A stretch of 64,000 bases of DNA from an uncultured Ruminococcus sp. (GTDB lineage Bacteria; Bacillota; Clostridia; Oscillospirales; Acutalibacteraceae). The translations under genes were made by a program, and so were the position numbers. The notes beneath the pieces were generated by a model. That model searched no databases and was not told where the DNA came from. It saw only the letters and a list, made by a program, of their open reading frames with translations. How positions within the stretch are numbered: the stretch's first letter is position 1; every line of letters starts with the position of its first letter. The stretch covers positions 1-64,000 of the forward strand of contig CADBCC010000009.1 in the NCBI GenBank assembly GCA_902793125.1, read 5' to 3'. This document shows, in pieces, positions 16,495-24,468 of the stretch.

Positions 16495-17229
16495 ATGAAC
16501 CCTGTATCATTGGAAAAAGAAATATCAAAAACATCATATCCGGGACGTGGAATCGTCCTCGGAAGAACAGCTGACGGAAATAACGCTGTAATTGCTTATT
16601 TTATTATGGGCAGAAGCGAAAACAGCCGTAACCGTGTATTCGTAGAAGATGGCGATGGAATTCGAACCAAGGCTTTTGACGAAAGCAAGCTCGAGGATCC
16701 TTCGCTCATTATCTACGCTCCTGTTAGAACTTTTGCTGAAAGCACAATTGTTACAAACGGTGACCAGACCGATACAATTGTAAGCCTGCTTTCGTGCGGA
16801 AGAACTTTTGAGCAGTCTTTAGGCGGACGCGAGTTTGAGCCTGACGCTCCCAACTACACACCCCGAATCAGCGGTATCGTTAATTGTCGTACCGATGCTG
16901 ACGCAAGAGGAGAGAAGATTTCCTATACAATGTCAATTTTAAAGAGCGCAAACGGCAATCCTAAATGCTGCCAGCGTTTTACATTTGATTATGACCATCC
17001 TATTAAAGGTGAGGGACATTTTATTCACACTTATATGGGTGACGGAAATCCGCTTCCGAGCTTCGAGGGCGAGCCTACTTTAGTTGAAATCGGCAACGAC
17101 GATATTGATACATTTGCTGAAAAAATCTGGAATGCTCTTGATGACGATAATAAGGTTAGCTTATTTGTAAGATATATTAATATCTCTGATAACAAAGCGA
17201 CTTCAAGAATAATTAATAAGAATAAATAA
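16495..17229 (+). CDS. purO: PurO-type IMP cyclohydrolase
   Basis: A 244-residue protein resembling the archaeal-type IMP cyclohydrolase family (PurO/IMP_cyclohyd): YPGRGIVLGRTADG, VIAYFIMGRSENSRNR, RISGIVNC and GEGHFIHTYMGDG are the recognisable blocks. It would close FAICAR to IMP, the job usually done by the N-terminal half of bifunctional PurH. It lies directly upstream of a transformylase that lacks exactly that half, which strongly supports the assignment. TAGGAGGACATT precedes the ATG, and the spacing to purN is 9 bases. Confidence 0.85.
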   Translation: MNPVSLEKEISKTSYPGRGIVLGRTADGNNAVIAYFIMGRSENSRNRVFVEDGDGIRTKAFDESKLEDPSLIIYAPVRTFAESTIVTNGDQTDTIVSLLSCGRTFEQSLGGREFEPDAPNYTPRISGIVNCRTDADARGEKISYTMSILKSANGNPKCCQRFTFDYDHPIKGEGHFIHTYMGDGNPLPSFEGEPTLVEIGNDDIDTFAEKIWNALDDDNKVSLFVRYINISDNKATSRIINKNK

Positions 17230-17248
17230 TTATAAAGGAGTAATCAAA

Positions 17249-18427
17249 ATGAATCAGTTAGAACTCAAATACGGTTGTAATCCTAATCAGAAACCGTCAA
17301 AGATTTTTATGAGCAACGGTAAAGATTTACCCGTTGAGGTGCTTAACGGCAAGCCCGGTTATATAAATTTCCTTGACGCGTTTAATTCATGGCAGCTTGT
17401 TAAAGAGCTTAAAGAAGCTACCGGTTTACCGTCAGCGGCTTCATTCAAGCATGTAAGTCCCGCGGGCGCTGCTGTAGCTACTGAGCTTTCAGACACATTA
17501 AAGAAAATTTACTTTGTAGATGATTTAGAGCTTTCGCCGATCGCAAGCGCTTATGCAAAAGCGAGAGGCGCCGACAGAATGTCATCTTACGGCGATTGGG
17601 TAGCGCTATCCGATACCTGTGATGTTCAGACAGCTAAGCTTTTACAGCGTGAAGTTTCCGACGGAATTATTGCCCCCGACTATACACCCGAGGCGTTAGA
17701 AGTTCTAAAAACAAAACGCAAAGGTAATTATAACGTTGTAAAAATCGCTTCTGATTATGTTCCCGAACCGATTGAGCATAAAGATGTATTCGGTATCACT
17801 TTTGAGCAGGGAAGAAACGAGCTCAAAATTGACGAGGAAATGATTACTAAGGAAATCGTTACTGCTAACAAAGAATTCTCTGAAGAAGCTAAACGTGACC
17901 TTATTATTTCACTCATTACTTTAAAATATACCCAGTCCAATTCAGTTTGCTACGCAAAAGACGGACAAGCAATCGGCGTAGGCGCAGGTCAGCAGTCAAG
18001 AGTACATTGTACACGTCTTGCAGGTAATAAAGCTGATATCTGGTGGCTTCGTCAACATCCTAAGGTTTTAGGTTTACAGTTTGTTGACAATATCCGCAGA
18101 CCTGACAGAGATAATACAATCGACGTTTATATTTCCGAGGAATATGATGATGTTCTTCGTGACGGAACATGGCAGAATCTCTTTAAGGTTAAGCCCGAAC
18201 CGCTCACAGCCGAGGAAAAGAAAGAATGGATTGCTAAGAACTCAGGCGTCGCGTTAGGCTCCGATGCGTTCTTCCCGTTTGGAGATAATATTGAAAGAGC
18301 TAAAAAATCCGGCGTAGAGTTTGTCGCTCAGCCCGGCGGTTCAATTCGTGATGATAATGTTATTGAAACCTGCGATAAGTATAATATGACAATGTGCTTT
18401 ACAGGTATCCGTTTATTCCATCATTAA
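17249..18427 (+). CDS. purH: Stand-alone AICAR transformylase (PurH C-terminal domain type)
   Basis: A 392-residue protein transferring a formyl group from 10-formyl-THF to AICAR. Visible: LKYGCNPNQKPS, SFKHVSPAGAAVA (the KH pair is catalytic), ADRMSSYGDWVALSD, KYTQSNSVCYAKDGQAIGVGAGQQSRV and SDAFFPFGDNIERA. Full PurH has about 510-530 residues; here the N-terminal IMP cyclohydrolase (MGS-like) domain is absent and is replaced by the separate PurO-type protein encoded just before. AAAGGAG precedes the ATG. Confidence 0.9.
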   Translation: MNQLELKYGCNPNQKPSKIFMSNGKDLPVEVLNGKPGYINFLDAFNSWQLVKELKEATGLPSAASFKHVSPAGAAVATELSDTLKKIYFVDDLELSPIASAYAKARGADRMSSYGDWVALSDTCDVQTAKLLQREVSDGIIAPDYTPEALEVLKTKRKGNYNVVKIASDYVPEPIEHKDVFGITFEQGRNELKIDEEMITKEIVTANKEFSEEAKRDLIISLITLKYTQSNSVCYAKDGQAIGVGAGQQSRVHCTRLAGNKADIWWLRQHPKVLGLQFVDNIRRPDRDNTIDVYISEEYDDVLRDGTWQNLFKVKPEPLTAEEKKEWIAKNSGVALGSDAFFPFGDNIERAKKSGVEFVAQPGGSIRDDNVIETCDKYNMTMCFTGIRLFHH

Positions 18428-18440
18428 TGCGAGGTAAAAT

Positions 18441-19706
18441 ATGAAGATATTAATGGTTGGTTCAGGCGGACGCGAGCACGCTTTAATAAAAAAGCTTAAA
18501 GAATCTCCAAAGTGTGAAAAAATTTACTGCGCTCCGGGAAACGGCGGTATAGCTAAAGACGCCGAGTGCGTTAATATCGGTGCTATGGATATTGAGAATA
18601 TGGTTAAATTCGCAAAGGATAACAATATTGACCTCGTATTTGTAGCTCCAGACGATCCGCTTGCCGCGGGTATGGTAGACGCTATGGAAAAAGCCGGAGT
18701 AAGAGCTTTTGGCCCTAACGCCGCAGCAGCGATTATTGAAGCGTCTAAGGTTTTCTCGAAGAACCTTATGAAGAAATATAATATTCCCACAGCCAAGTAT
18801 GAGGTTTTCAGCGATCCCCAAAAGGCTATAGAGTATATTGAATCTGAGAACACAACTCCCGTAGTCGTTAAAGCTGACGGTTTGGCTTTAGGAAAAGGCG
18901 TAATTATTGCTCAGACGATTGACGATGCCAAAGATGCAGTTAAATCCATTATGGAAGATAAAAAATTCGGCGATTCCGGCAACAATATAGTTATTGAGGA
19001 GTTCTTAACAGGCCCCGAGGTAAGCGTTTTAGCGTTTACCGACGGCAAGGTTGTTAAACCTATGGTAAGTTCTAAGGACCATAAAAGAGCTTATGATAAT
19101 GATGAAGGCTTAAATACAGGCGGTATGGGTACTGTAAGCCCCAACCCTTATTACACAGATGAAATAGCTCAGGAATGTTACGATACAATTTTCGTTCCCA
19201 CGATTAATGCTATGACTAATGAGGGAAGACCTTTTAAAGGATGTCTGTATTTCGGACTTATGATTACTCCGAACGGTCCCAAGGTTATTGAGTATAACGC
19301 CCGTTTCGGCGATCCCGAGGCTCAGGTTGTACTCCCGAGATTAAAGACTGATTTGGTTGATATTTGCGAGGCAATTATTGATGAAAGACTTTCCGAAGTC
19401 GATATCGAATGGTACGACGGCGCTACAGCCTGCGTAGTTATGGCAAGCGGCGGTTATCCGCTTTCATATAAGAAAGGAATCGAGATCAAAGGCCTGGACG
19501 AAAACGGCGGGGTAGACGGAGCAATTGTTTATCACGCGGGTACTAAGCTTGACGGCGATAAAATGCTTACTAACGGCGGACGAGTTCTCGGCGTTACAGC
19601 TAAAGCCGATACTCTGGATGAGGCTTTAGATAAAGCTTATAACGCGGTTAAGAAAATCAATTTTGAAAACGCTCACTACCGTACAGATATCGGAAGAACT
19701 AAATAA
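18441..19706 (+). CDS. purD: Phosphoribosylamine-glycine ligase (GAR synthetase)
   Basis: A 421-residue ATP-grasp ligase joining glycine to phosphoribosylamine, the PurF product. Signatures: MVGSGGREHALI at the N-terminus, VVKADGLALGKGV in the ATP-grasp lid, DNDEGLNTGGMGTVSP, and EYNARFGDPEAQVVLPRL for metal and ATP. Last gene of the purine operon, followed by a bidirectional terminator. purC, purL, purB and purK are not in the window. Confidence 0.95.
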   Translation: MKILMVGSGGREHALIKKLKESPKCEKIYCAPGNGGIAKDAECVNIGAMDIENMVKFAKDNNIDLVFVAPDDPLAAGMVDAMEKAGVRAFGPNAAAAIIEASKVFSKNLMKKYNIPTAKYEVFSDPQKAIEYIESENTTPVVVKADGLALGKGVIIAQTIDDAKDAVKSIMEDKKFGDSGNNIVIEEFLTGPEVSVLAFTDGKVVKPMVSSKDHKRAYDNDEGLNTGGMGTVSPNPYYTDEIAQECYDTIFVPTINAMTNEGRPFKGCLYFGLMITPNGPKVIEYNARFGDPEAQVVLPRLKTDLVDICEAIIDERLSEVDIEWYDGATACVVMASGGYPLSYKKGIEIKGLDENGGVDGAIVYHAGTKLDGDKMLTNGGRVLGVTAKADTLDEALDKAYNAVKKINFENAHYRTDIGRTK

Positions 19707-19720
19707 TTCTTTTGTAGAAT

Positions 19721-19750
19721 AAAAAATCGGCTCATTTGAGCCGATTTTTT
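19721..19750. terminator. Bidirectional terminator between purD and the copper ATPase
   Basis: A 14-bp perfect inverted repeat, A6TCGGCTCA (19721-19734) and TGAGCCGATTTTTT (19737-19750), gives a T-run on either strand. It serves the two convergent operons. Confidence 0.9.
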
Positions 19751-19755
19751 TACTT

Positions 19756-22218
19756 TTATTCAATTGATTTAACCTTATATCCCGCGTCGGTAATTGTTTT
19801 AATAATAATTTCATCATCAAGGCATTCATCCACTACAGCGTTATTTTCGCTGAGGTTAACTGTAACAGGTTTATCGCTGATGCTTTCGAGAACATTTTTT
19901 ACTCTCGCGACACAATGTTCACACATCATACCTTCTATAATAACAGTTTTTGTACTTATTACGTTAATATCAGGGACTATTGTTTTGTATTCATTGATTT
20001 CATTTTCGGTTACGTTTATCTTTTTCGGTTTAAATCTTCTTAATCTCAGCGCGTTAGAAACTACGCATATTGAGCTTAGACTCATAGCTATTGTGCCGAA
20101 CAAAGGCTCAAGCTGCCAGCCTAAAAGATTATAAAAAGCGCCCGCCGCAAGCGGAATACAAATTATATTGTATATAAATGCCCAGAACAGGTTTTCCTTT
20201 ATATTCTTAAGTACAGCGCGGCTTAACTGAATAGTTGTTACAACATCTTTTAAGTCGCTTTTCATTAGGACAATATCAGCCGAATCAATCGCTATATCCG
20301 TTCCCGCGCCGATTGCGATTCCGACATCCGCGGTTACAAGGGCAGGGGAGTCGTTTATTCCGTCGCCGACCATTGCGGTTATTCCTTGGTTTTGATATTT
20401 TCTTACAATCTGTTCTTTTTGCTGAGGAAGCACACCCGCGTATGCGGTTTTTATTTTCGCCTTTTTTTGAATGGAATAAGCCGTTTGTTTGTTGTCGCCC
20501 GTTAGCATAACAGACTCAATATCAATAGCTCTTAATTCCTCAACAGCTTGAGCGCTCGTTTCTTTTATTGTATCCGCAACCGCGATAATTCCGATAACTT
20601 TTTTATTATCGCTGAAAAACAGAGGAGTTTTACCGCTGTTGTATAATTCTGAAATAGAATTATTATCAAATTCAATCCCTAAGTCTTTTATAAAAGTATA
20701 ATTACCCGAATAATATGTTTTTGAATTTATATCGGCGGATATTCCGAACCCTGTGTATGACTTGAAGCTTTCAGCTTTCAGCAGATTTATATTGTTTTTT
20801 TCAGCGTGCTGAATTATAGCTTTCGCGAGGGGATGTTCTGAATTATTCTCAAGAGAATAAGCTATTTCCAAAAGATTATCTGAATATTTAATAATATCGG
20901 TTACTTTAGGTTCGCCTTTTGTAATTGTTCCGGTTTTGTCAAAAATAACGGTTTTTATCTTATTTGCGTTTTCAAGAGCTTCGGCTGATTTAATAAGGAT
21001 TCCGTATTGAGCGGCTTTACCCGTTCCAACCATAATTGCGGTAGGAGTTGCGAGTCCGAGCGCGCATGGGCATGAAATTACAAGTACAGCTATTCCGAAT
21101 GAGACGGACTTTCCTAAATCTTGTCCAGAAATTATCCAAATTATTGTTGTAATCAGCGCGATTCCTATAACCGCGGGAACAAATACTCCTGCAACTTTGT
21201 CAGCAATTCTCGCGATAGGAGCTTTTGAGCTTGTTGCGTTTTCCACAAGTTTAATTATTTTAGAAAGTGTAGTATTTTCTCCTGTATTTGTAGCTTTAAT
21301 CTTTATATATCCTGACGTTATAACTGTACCGCCTATAACGTTGGAACCTGATTTTTTATCTACCGGAATACTTTCTCCCGTTATAGCGCTTTCATCTATG
21401 CTGCATTCTCCGCTGACAACTACACCGTCTACCGGAATAGACATTCCGTTTTTACAAATTACTATATCGTTGTTTTTAATTGTTGACGTTTCTACTTCAA
21501 TTTCTTTACCGTCTTTTTCAATTAAAGCTGTTTTAGGTTTAAGTTTTATAAGCTTATTTATAGCGGAAGATGTTTTGCTTTTACTCTTGCTCTCTAAATA
21601 TTTTCCGATTGTGATAAATGTAAGTATCATTCCTGCTGATTCAAAGTAATAATGTAAACCTTTTTCAGCTGCTTGAGGTACGCTTATATTTAACGTAAAA
21701 AATAGTATATATATACTGTAAATTACTGAAATACTTGCTCCGAGCGCGATTAAAGCGTCCATATTAGGATGAAGTTTAAATAATGATTTAAATCCACTTA
21801 AAAAATAATTCCTATTAAGAATTATAATTGGTATTAAGAATACAAGCTGAGCTATACCGTATACAGTCATATTTTCTAAAAAAGAAATATGAAGACCAAT
21901 CATATGACTCATAGATATAATCATAAGAGGAATTAAAAGTATAATTGAAGCTATAAGTCTTTTCTTTACACTTTCGCTGTTTTTATTGTAGCTTTCGCTT
22001 TCATAAGTAAAAGGTTTTGCGCCGTAGCCCGCCTTTTTTACAGCGGAAATAATATCCTTGTTTTTAAGTTTTGTTTCATCGTATTCAGCGTCCATAGAGT
22101 TAGTAAGAAGATTAACGTTCACTGATTTTACTCCGTCAATTTTACTTACAGCTTTTTGAACTGTGGCTGAACAGGCGGAACAGCTCATTCCTGATATATT
22201 GAATTTTTCCTTTTTCAT
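19756..22218 (-). CDS. copA: Copper-translocating P1B-type ATPase, with a C-terminal HMA domain
   Basis: An 820-residue pump. N-terminal heavy-metal domain GMSCSAC (residues 10-16); transmembrane helices; TGES loop (280-283); CPC metal site in SCPCALG (383-385); phosphorylated Asp in DKTGT (427); GDGINDSPAL; and a last helix ending MSLSSICVVSNALRLRR, typical of Cu(I) pumps. Unusually, a second heavy-metal domain (GMMCEHC, about 763-769) is fused at the C-terminus, looking like a built-in CopZ chaperone. ATG at 22218; a GTG three codons upstream is less likely because GGGTG fits the ATG. Its own promoter lies just behind the spo0A terminator. No CsoR or CopY gene is nearby. Confidence 0.93.
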   Translation of the reverse strand: MKKEKFNISGMSCSACSATVQKAVSKIDGVKSVNVNLLTNSMDAEYDETKLKNKDIISAVKKAGYGAKPFTYESESYNKNSESVKKRLIASIILLIPLMIISMSHMIGLHISFLENMTVYGIAQLVFLIPIIILNRNYFLSGFKSLFKLHPNMDALIALGASISVIYSIYILFFTLNISVPQAAEKGLHYYFESAGMILTFITIGKYLESKSKSKTSSAINKLIKLKPKTALIEKDGKEIEVETSTIKNNDIVICKNGMSIPVDGVVVSGECSIDESAITGESIPVDKKSGSNVIGGTVITSGYIKIKATNTGENTTLSKIIKLVENATSSKAPIARIADKVAGVFVPAVIGIALITTIIWIISGQDLGKSVSFGIAVLVISCPCALGLATPTAIMVGTGKAAQYGILIKSAEALENANKIKTVIFDKTGTITKGEPKVTDIIKYSDNLLEIAYSLENNSEHPLAKAIIQHAEKNNINLLKAESFKSYTGFGISADINSKTYYSGNYTFIKDLGIEFDNNSISELYNSGKTPLFFSDNKKVIGIIAVADTIKETSAQAVEELRAIDIESVMLTGDNKQTAYSIQKKAKIKTAYAGVLPQQKEQIVRKYQNQGITAMVGDGINDSPALVTADVGIAIGAGTDIAIDSADIVLMKSDLKDVVTTIQLSRAVLKNIKENLFWAFIYNIICIPLAAGAFYNLLGWQLEPLFGTIAMSLSSICVVSNALRLRRFKPKKINVTENEINEYKTIVPDINVISTKTVIIEGMMCEHCVARVKNVLESISDKPVTVNLSENNAVVDECLDDEIIIKTITDAGYKVKSIE

Positions 22219-22247
22219 AATAAACACCCGATAATTAGTTTGTTAAA

Positions 22248-22276
22248 ATATTATCATACTAAAAAATATAAGTCAA
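22248..22276 (-). promoter_or_regulatory. Sigma-A promoter for copA
   Basis: On the minus strand, -35 TTGACT (22271-22276), 17 bases, -10 TAATAT (22248-22253), 30 bases before the start. Confidence 0.7.
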
Positions 22277-22285
22277 ATAATTTTA

Positions 22286-22317
22286 AAGACTTGCCCGAAA
22301 AATACCGGACAAGTCTT
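22286..22317 (-). terminator. Terminator after spo0A
   Basis: A 12-bp hairpin. On the minus strand AAGACTTGTCCG pairs with CGGGCAAGTCTT through one U-G pair, whereas on the plus strand the same position is a C-A mismatch; this favours minus-strand use. The tail is only moderately T-rich. Confidence 0.65.
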
Positions 22318-22320
22318 GTT

Positions 22321-23088
22321 TTAGCTTGCGTTTTTAATTTTTAATCTTAGTTTATCTGAAATCATAGCGATAAATTCGCTGTTGGTAGGCTTGCCTCTGC
22401 CGTTATGTATTGTGTATCCGAAGTAGGAGTTAAGCACATCAACATCACCTCTGTCCCATGCGACTTCTATGGCGTGACGAATCGCTCTTTCAACTCTCGA
22501 GGAAGTTGTTTCATATTTTTTAGCTACGCTGGGGTAGAGTTGTTTCGTTACAGCGTTTATTATTTCGGGGTTTTCAATAGACATAATAATTGAATCTCTT
22601 AAATAATTATATCCTTTAATATGCGCGGGTACACCTATTTCGTGAAGAATATCTGTAACTTTAACTTCTATTCCGAACGAATCGTAGAAACCGTGAATAA
22701 TATTTCCTTTTGATTTTTTATCAAGTAAGGTTATAATATCCTGACATATTGCGTCAAGATTATATGGTTTTAGCGCGTAATAGCTTGCTCCGCCGCTCAT
22801 AATTTCTCTTTCAAGTGCTTCGCTCGAAAAAGAAGCGGTTACAACAATAAGCGGTTTTTCAATACCTTTTTTCTTTATTTCTCGCATAACACCGAGAGCG
22901 TCGAGTCTCGTCATAAATAAATCCATAATTACTGCGTCGGGAGCCTCGTCAATTATTTTAAGTAAGAGTTCCTCTCCGTCATTCGAAGAAAAGACAGGAT
23001 GCATATTATATTTACTAAAAATATTTATCTCATCCTCGGAAAATGAGCTTTTTTCTTCTGTAATAAGTACTTTTAAACTGTCGTTCAT
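22321..23088 (-). CDS. spo0A: Sporulation master regulator Spo0A
   Basis: A 255-residue response regulator that starts sporulation when phosphorylated. The receiver (about 1-120) has the phospho-acceptor Asp in [18 protein letters not shown], Thr in VVTASF and Lys in [10 protein letters not shown]. The usual Asp-Asp of the acidic pocket is replaced by Glu-Glu (ITEEKSS). The C-terminal DNA-binding domain is canonical: [22 protein letters not shown] and [19 protein letters not shown]. The ATG at 23088 has GGAGGT 11 bases upstream; a longer frame is rejected. It lies downstream of spoIVB, the usual Firmicutes order. Two TGTCGNA-like boxes upstream suggest autoregulation. Confidence 0.95.
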   Translation of the reverse strand: MNDSLKVLITEEKSSFSEDEINIFSKYNMHPVFSSNDGEELLLKIIDEAPDAVIMDLFMTRLDALGVMREIKKKGIEKPLIVVTASFSSEALEREIMSGGASYYALKPYNLDAICQDIITLLDKKSKGNIIHGFYDSFGIEVKVTDILHEIGVPAHIKGYNYLRDSIIMSIENPEIINAVTKQLYPSVAKKYETTSSRVERAIRHAIEVAWDRGDVDVLNSYFGYTIHNGRGKPTNSEFIAMISDKLRLKIKNAS

Positions 23089-23126
23089 TTTTGCATTACC
23101 TCCGTAAGAATTTGTTTTACGAATTA

Positions 23127-23155
23127 ATATTACCATAAAGTGTCAAAATTGGCAA
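23127..23155 (-). promoter_or_regulatory. Vegetative promoter for spo0A
   Basis: On the minus strand, -35 TTGCCA (23150-23155), 17 bases, -10 TAATAT (23127-23132). The start codon is about 38 bases downstream. Confidence 0.55.
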
Positions 23156-23251
23156 TACTTTCCAAAAACTTTTTTATAATTTTCTTTAAAAAATTTTTTC
23201 AAGATATATAATAATAGGTAAAACAACAATATATTGTATATTACAAATAAA

Positions 23252-23273
23252 TACGACACTACATATCGACAAT
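23252..23273 (-). promoter_or_regulatory. Pair of Spo0A-box-like sites
   Basis: Read on the minus strand, TTGTCGAT (23266-23273) and TGTCGTA (about 23252-23258) each match the 0A-box core TGTCGAA at all but one position. They lie on the same face about 14 bases apart, some 170 bases upstream of spo0A. Prediction by eye; binding is inferred. Confidence 0.4.
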
Positions 23274-23280
23274 TTATGTA

Positions 23281-23297
23281 GTCCGCCCGTAGGCGGA
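23281..23297 (-). terminator. GC-rich hairpin after spoIVB
   Basis: A 7-bp stem GTCCGCC / GGCGGAC with a 4-base loop, 5 bases past the spoIVB stop. No T-run follows on the minus strand, so it may be a weak terminator or an mRNA-stabilising end. A second inverted repeat (ACTACATA / TATGTAGT, 23258-23282) lies directly against it. Confidence 0.45.
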
Positions 23298-23302
23298 CGT
23301 TA

Positions 23303-24304
23303 TTATTTTACAATATTTTCAGCGAGCATTCCGTATCCTTTTTGGCAATCTTCTAAAAATACGTGTGTCAGTACACCTATAAATTTATTATTCTGTATTA
23401 TAGGGCTTCCGCTCATTCCCTGAACAATACCTCCTGTTTTTCTTAACAGTTTACTGTCGGTAACTTTAATTATAAAGTTTTTACCTGAGTTTTTATTATT
23501 GTTGCATATATTTATTATTTTAATTTTATATTGTTCGGGTGTTGTTCTTTTTATGGTTGATATAAGTTCCGCGTCACCTATTTTGACGTCGGATATTTTC
23601 CCTGTTTTATAAAGGAATTTTTTATTTGTTCCTTTGTATAAAGAACCGTGAATTCCGTTTATTGTGTTTTCTCTAATATTACCGATGGTTGAGTTTATAA
23701 AATATCCGTTAAGCGTGCCTATTTTGTTGTTTTTTGATTTTGTTATTCCTGATATTTTAGCCTGTAATATTTCTCCTTTGCCGCTTTGGAACAGCCTTCC
23801 TGTATCTACATCACATATACCGTGGCCTAAAGCCCCGTATTCTTTTTTATCTTTAGAGTAATAACTTATAGTTCCTATTCCGGCACAACTGTCACGAACC
23901 CACACACCTATATAATACTCGTTTTCAGGGTTTAACTGAGGTTTGGTTTTAATGATAATCTTTTTCTTATTTCTTAAAATAGTAAAATTTATTATTTTTC
24001 CTTTTGATTTTTTAACATATTCTTCAAGCTGCTCGTTGCTTTTAATAATCTTGTTATCGGCTTTTAGAATAATATCGTTTGTTTTTAATCCGGATGTTTT
24101 CGCCGGACAAATTTTTTTGCCTTTTGACTCGAAGCTTTGAAAATGTGTTATCATAACACCCTTACAGTAAAGTTTTATTCCGAATGCTTCTCCTCCAATA
24201 ATTACTTTATCACTTTTAGCTGATACGGGAATTATTGTAAATGATAAGGAAATTATAATAACAAGTAATAATGGTAGTATTTTATTTTTAACATTTTTTA
24301 ACAT
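23303..24304 (-). CDS. spoIVB: SpoIVB sporulation serine protease
   Basis: A 333-residue S55-family protease. N-terminal signal or anchor helix (about 9-28), a PDZ domain (about 45-120; SGLKTNDIILKADNKII), then the protease core with catalytic His in GALGHGICD, Asp in KVTDSKLL and Ser in GIVQGMSGSP, ending GVLTHVF. In Bacillus it is made in the forespore, crosses to the intermembrane space and triggers sigma-K activation by cutting SpoIVFA. GGAGGTG precedes the ATG. spo0A follows downstream; the usual upstream recN is not present, and a divergent P-type ATPase is there instead. Confidence 0.95.
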   Translation of the reverse strand: MLKNVKNKILPLLLVIIISLSFTIIPVSAKSDKVIIGGEAFGIKLYCKGVMITHFQSFESKGKKICPAKTSGLKTNDIILKADNKIIKSNEQLEEYVKKSKGKIINFTILRNKKKIIIKTKPQLNPENEYYIGVWVRDSCAGIGTISYYSKDKKEYGALGHGICDVDTGRLFQSGKGEILQAKISGITKSKNNKIGTLNGYFINSTIGNIRENTINGIHGSLYKGTNKKFLYKTGKISDVKIGDAELISTIKRTTPEQYKIKIINICNNNKNSGKNFIIKVTDSKLLRKTGGIVQGMSGSPIIQNNKFIGVLTHVFLEDCQKGYGMLAENIVK

Positions 24305-24468
24305 TTGTTCACCTCCTTTAACTTTGCACTATTATTTTTTGAAATAATGTTGTATAATATAATGGTAATAAGAATTTATAATTAATTATTGTTATGAATA
24401 TTAAGTTATATCAGTTTATTGTTGATTATCAGAAATAATTGATTTATCAGTAAAATAATGGAAAGGTT

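Noticed and set aside
18483..18853. Two minus-strand frames of about 110 codons inside purD
   Set aside because: They are antisense to a fully conserved purD and have no ribosome site; shadows of the real gene.
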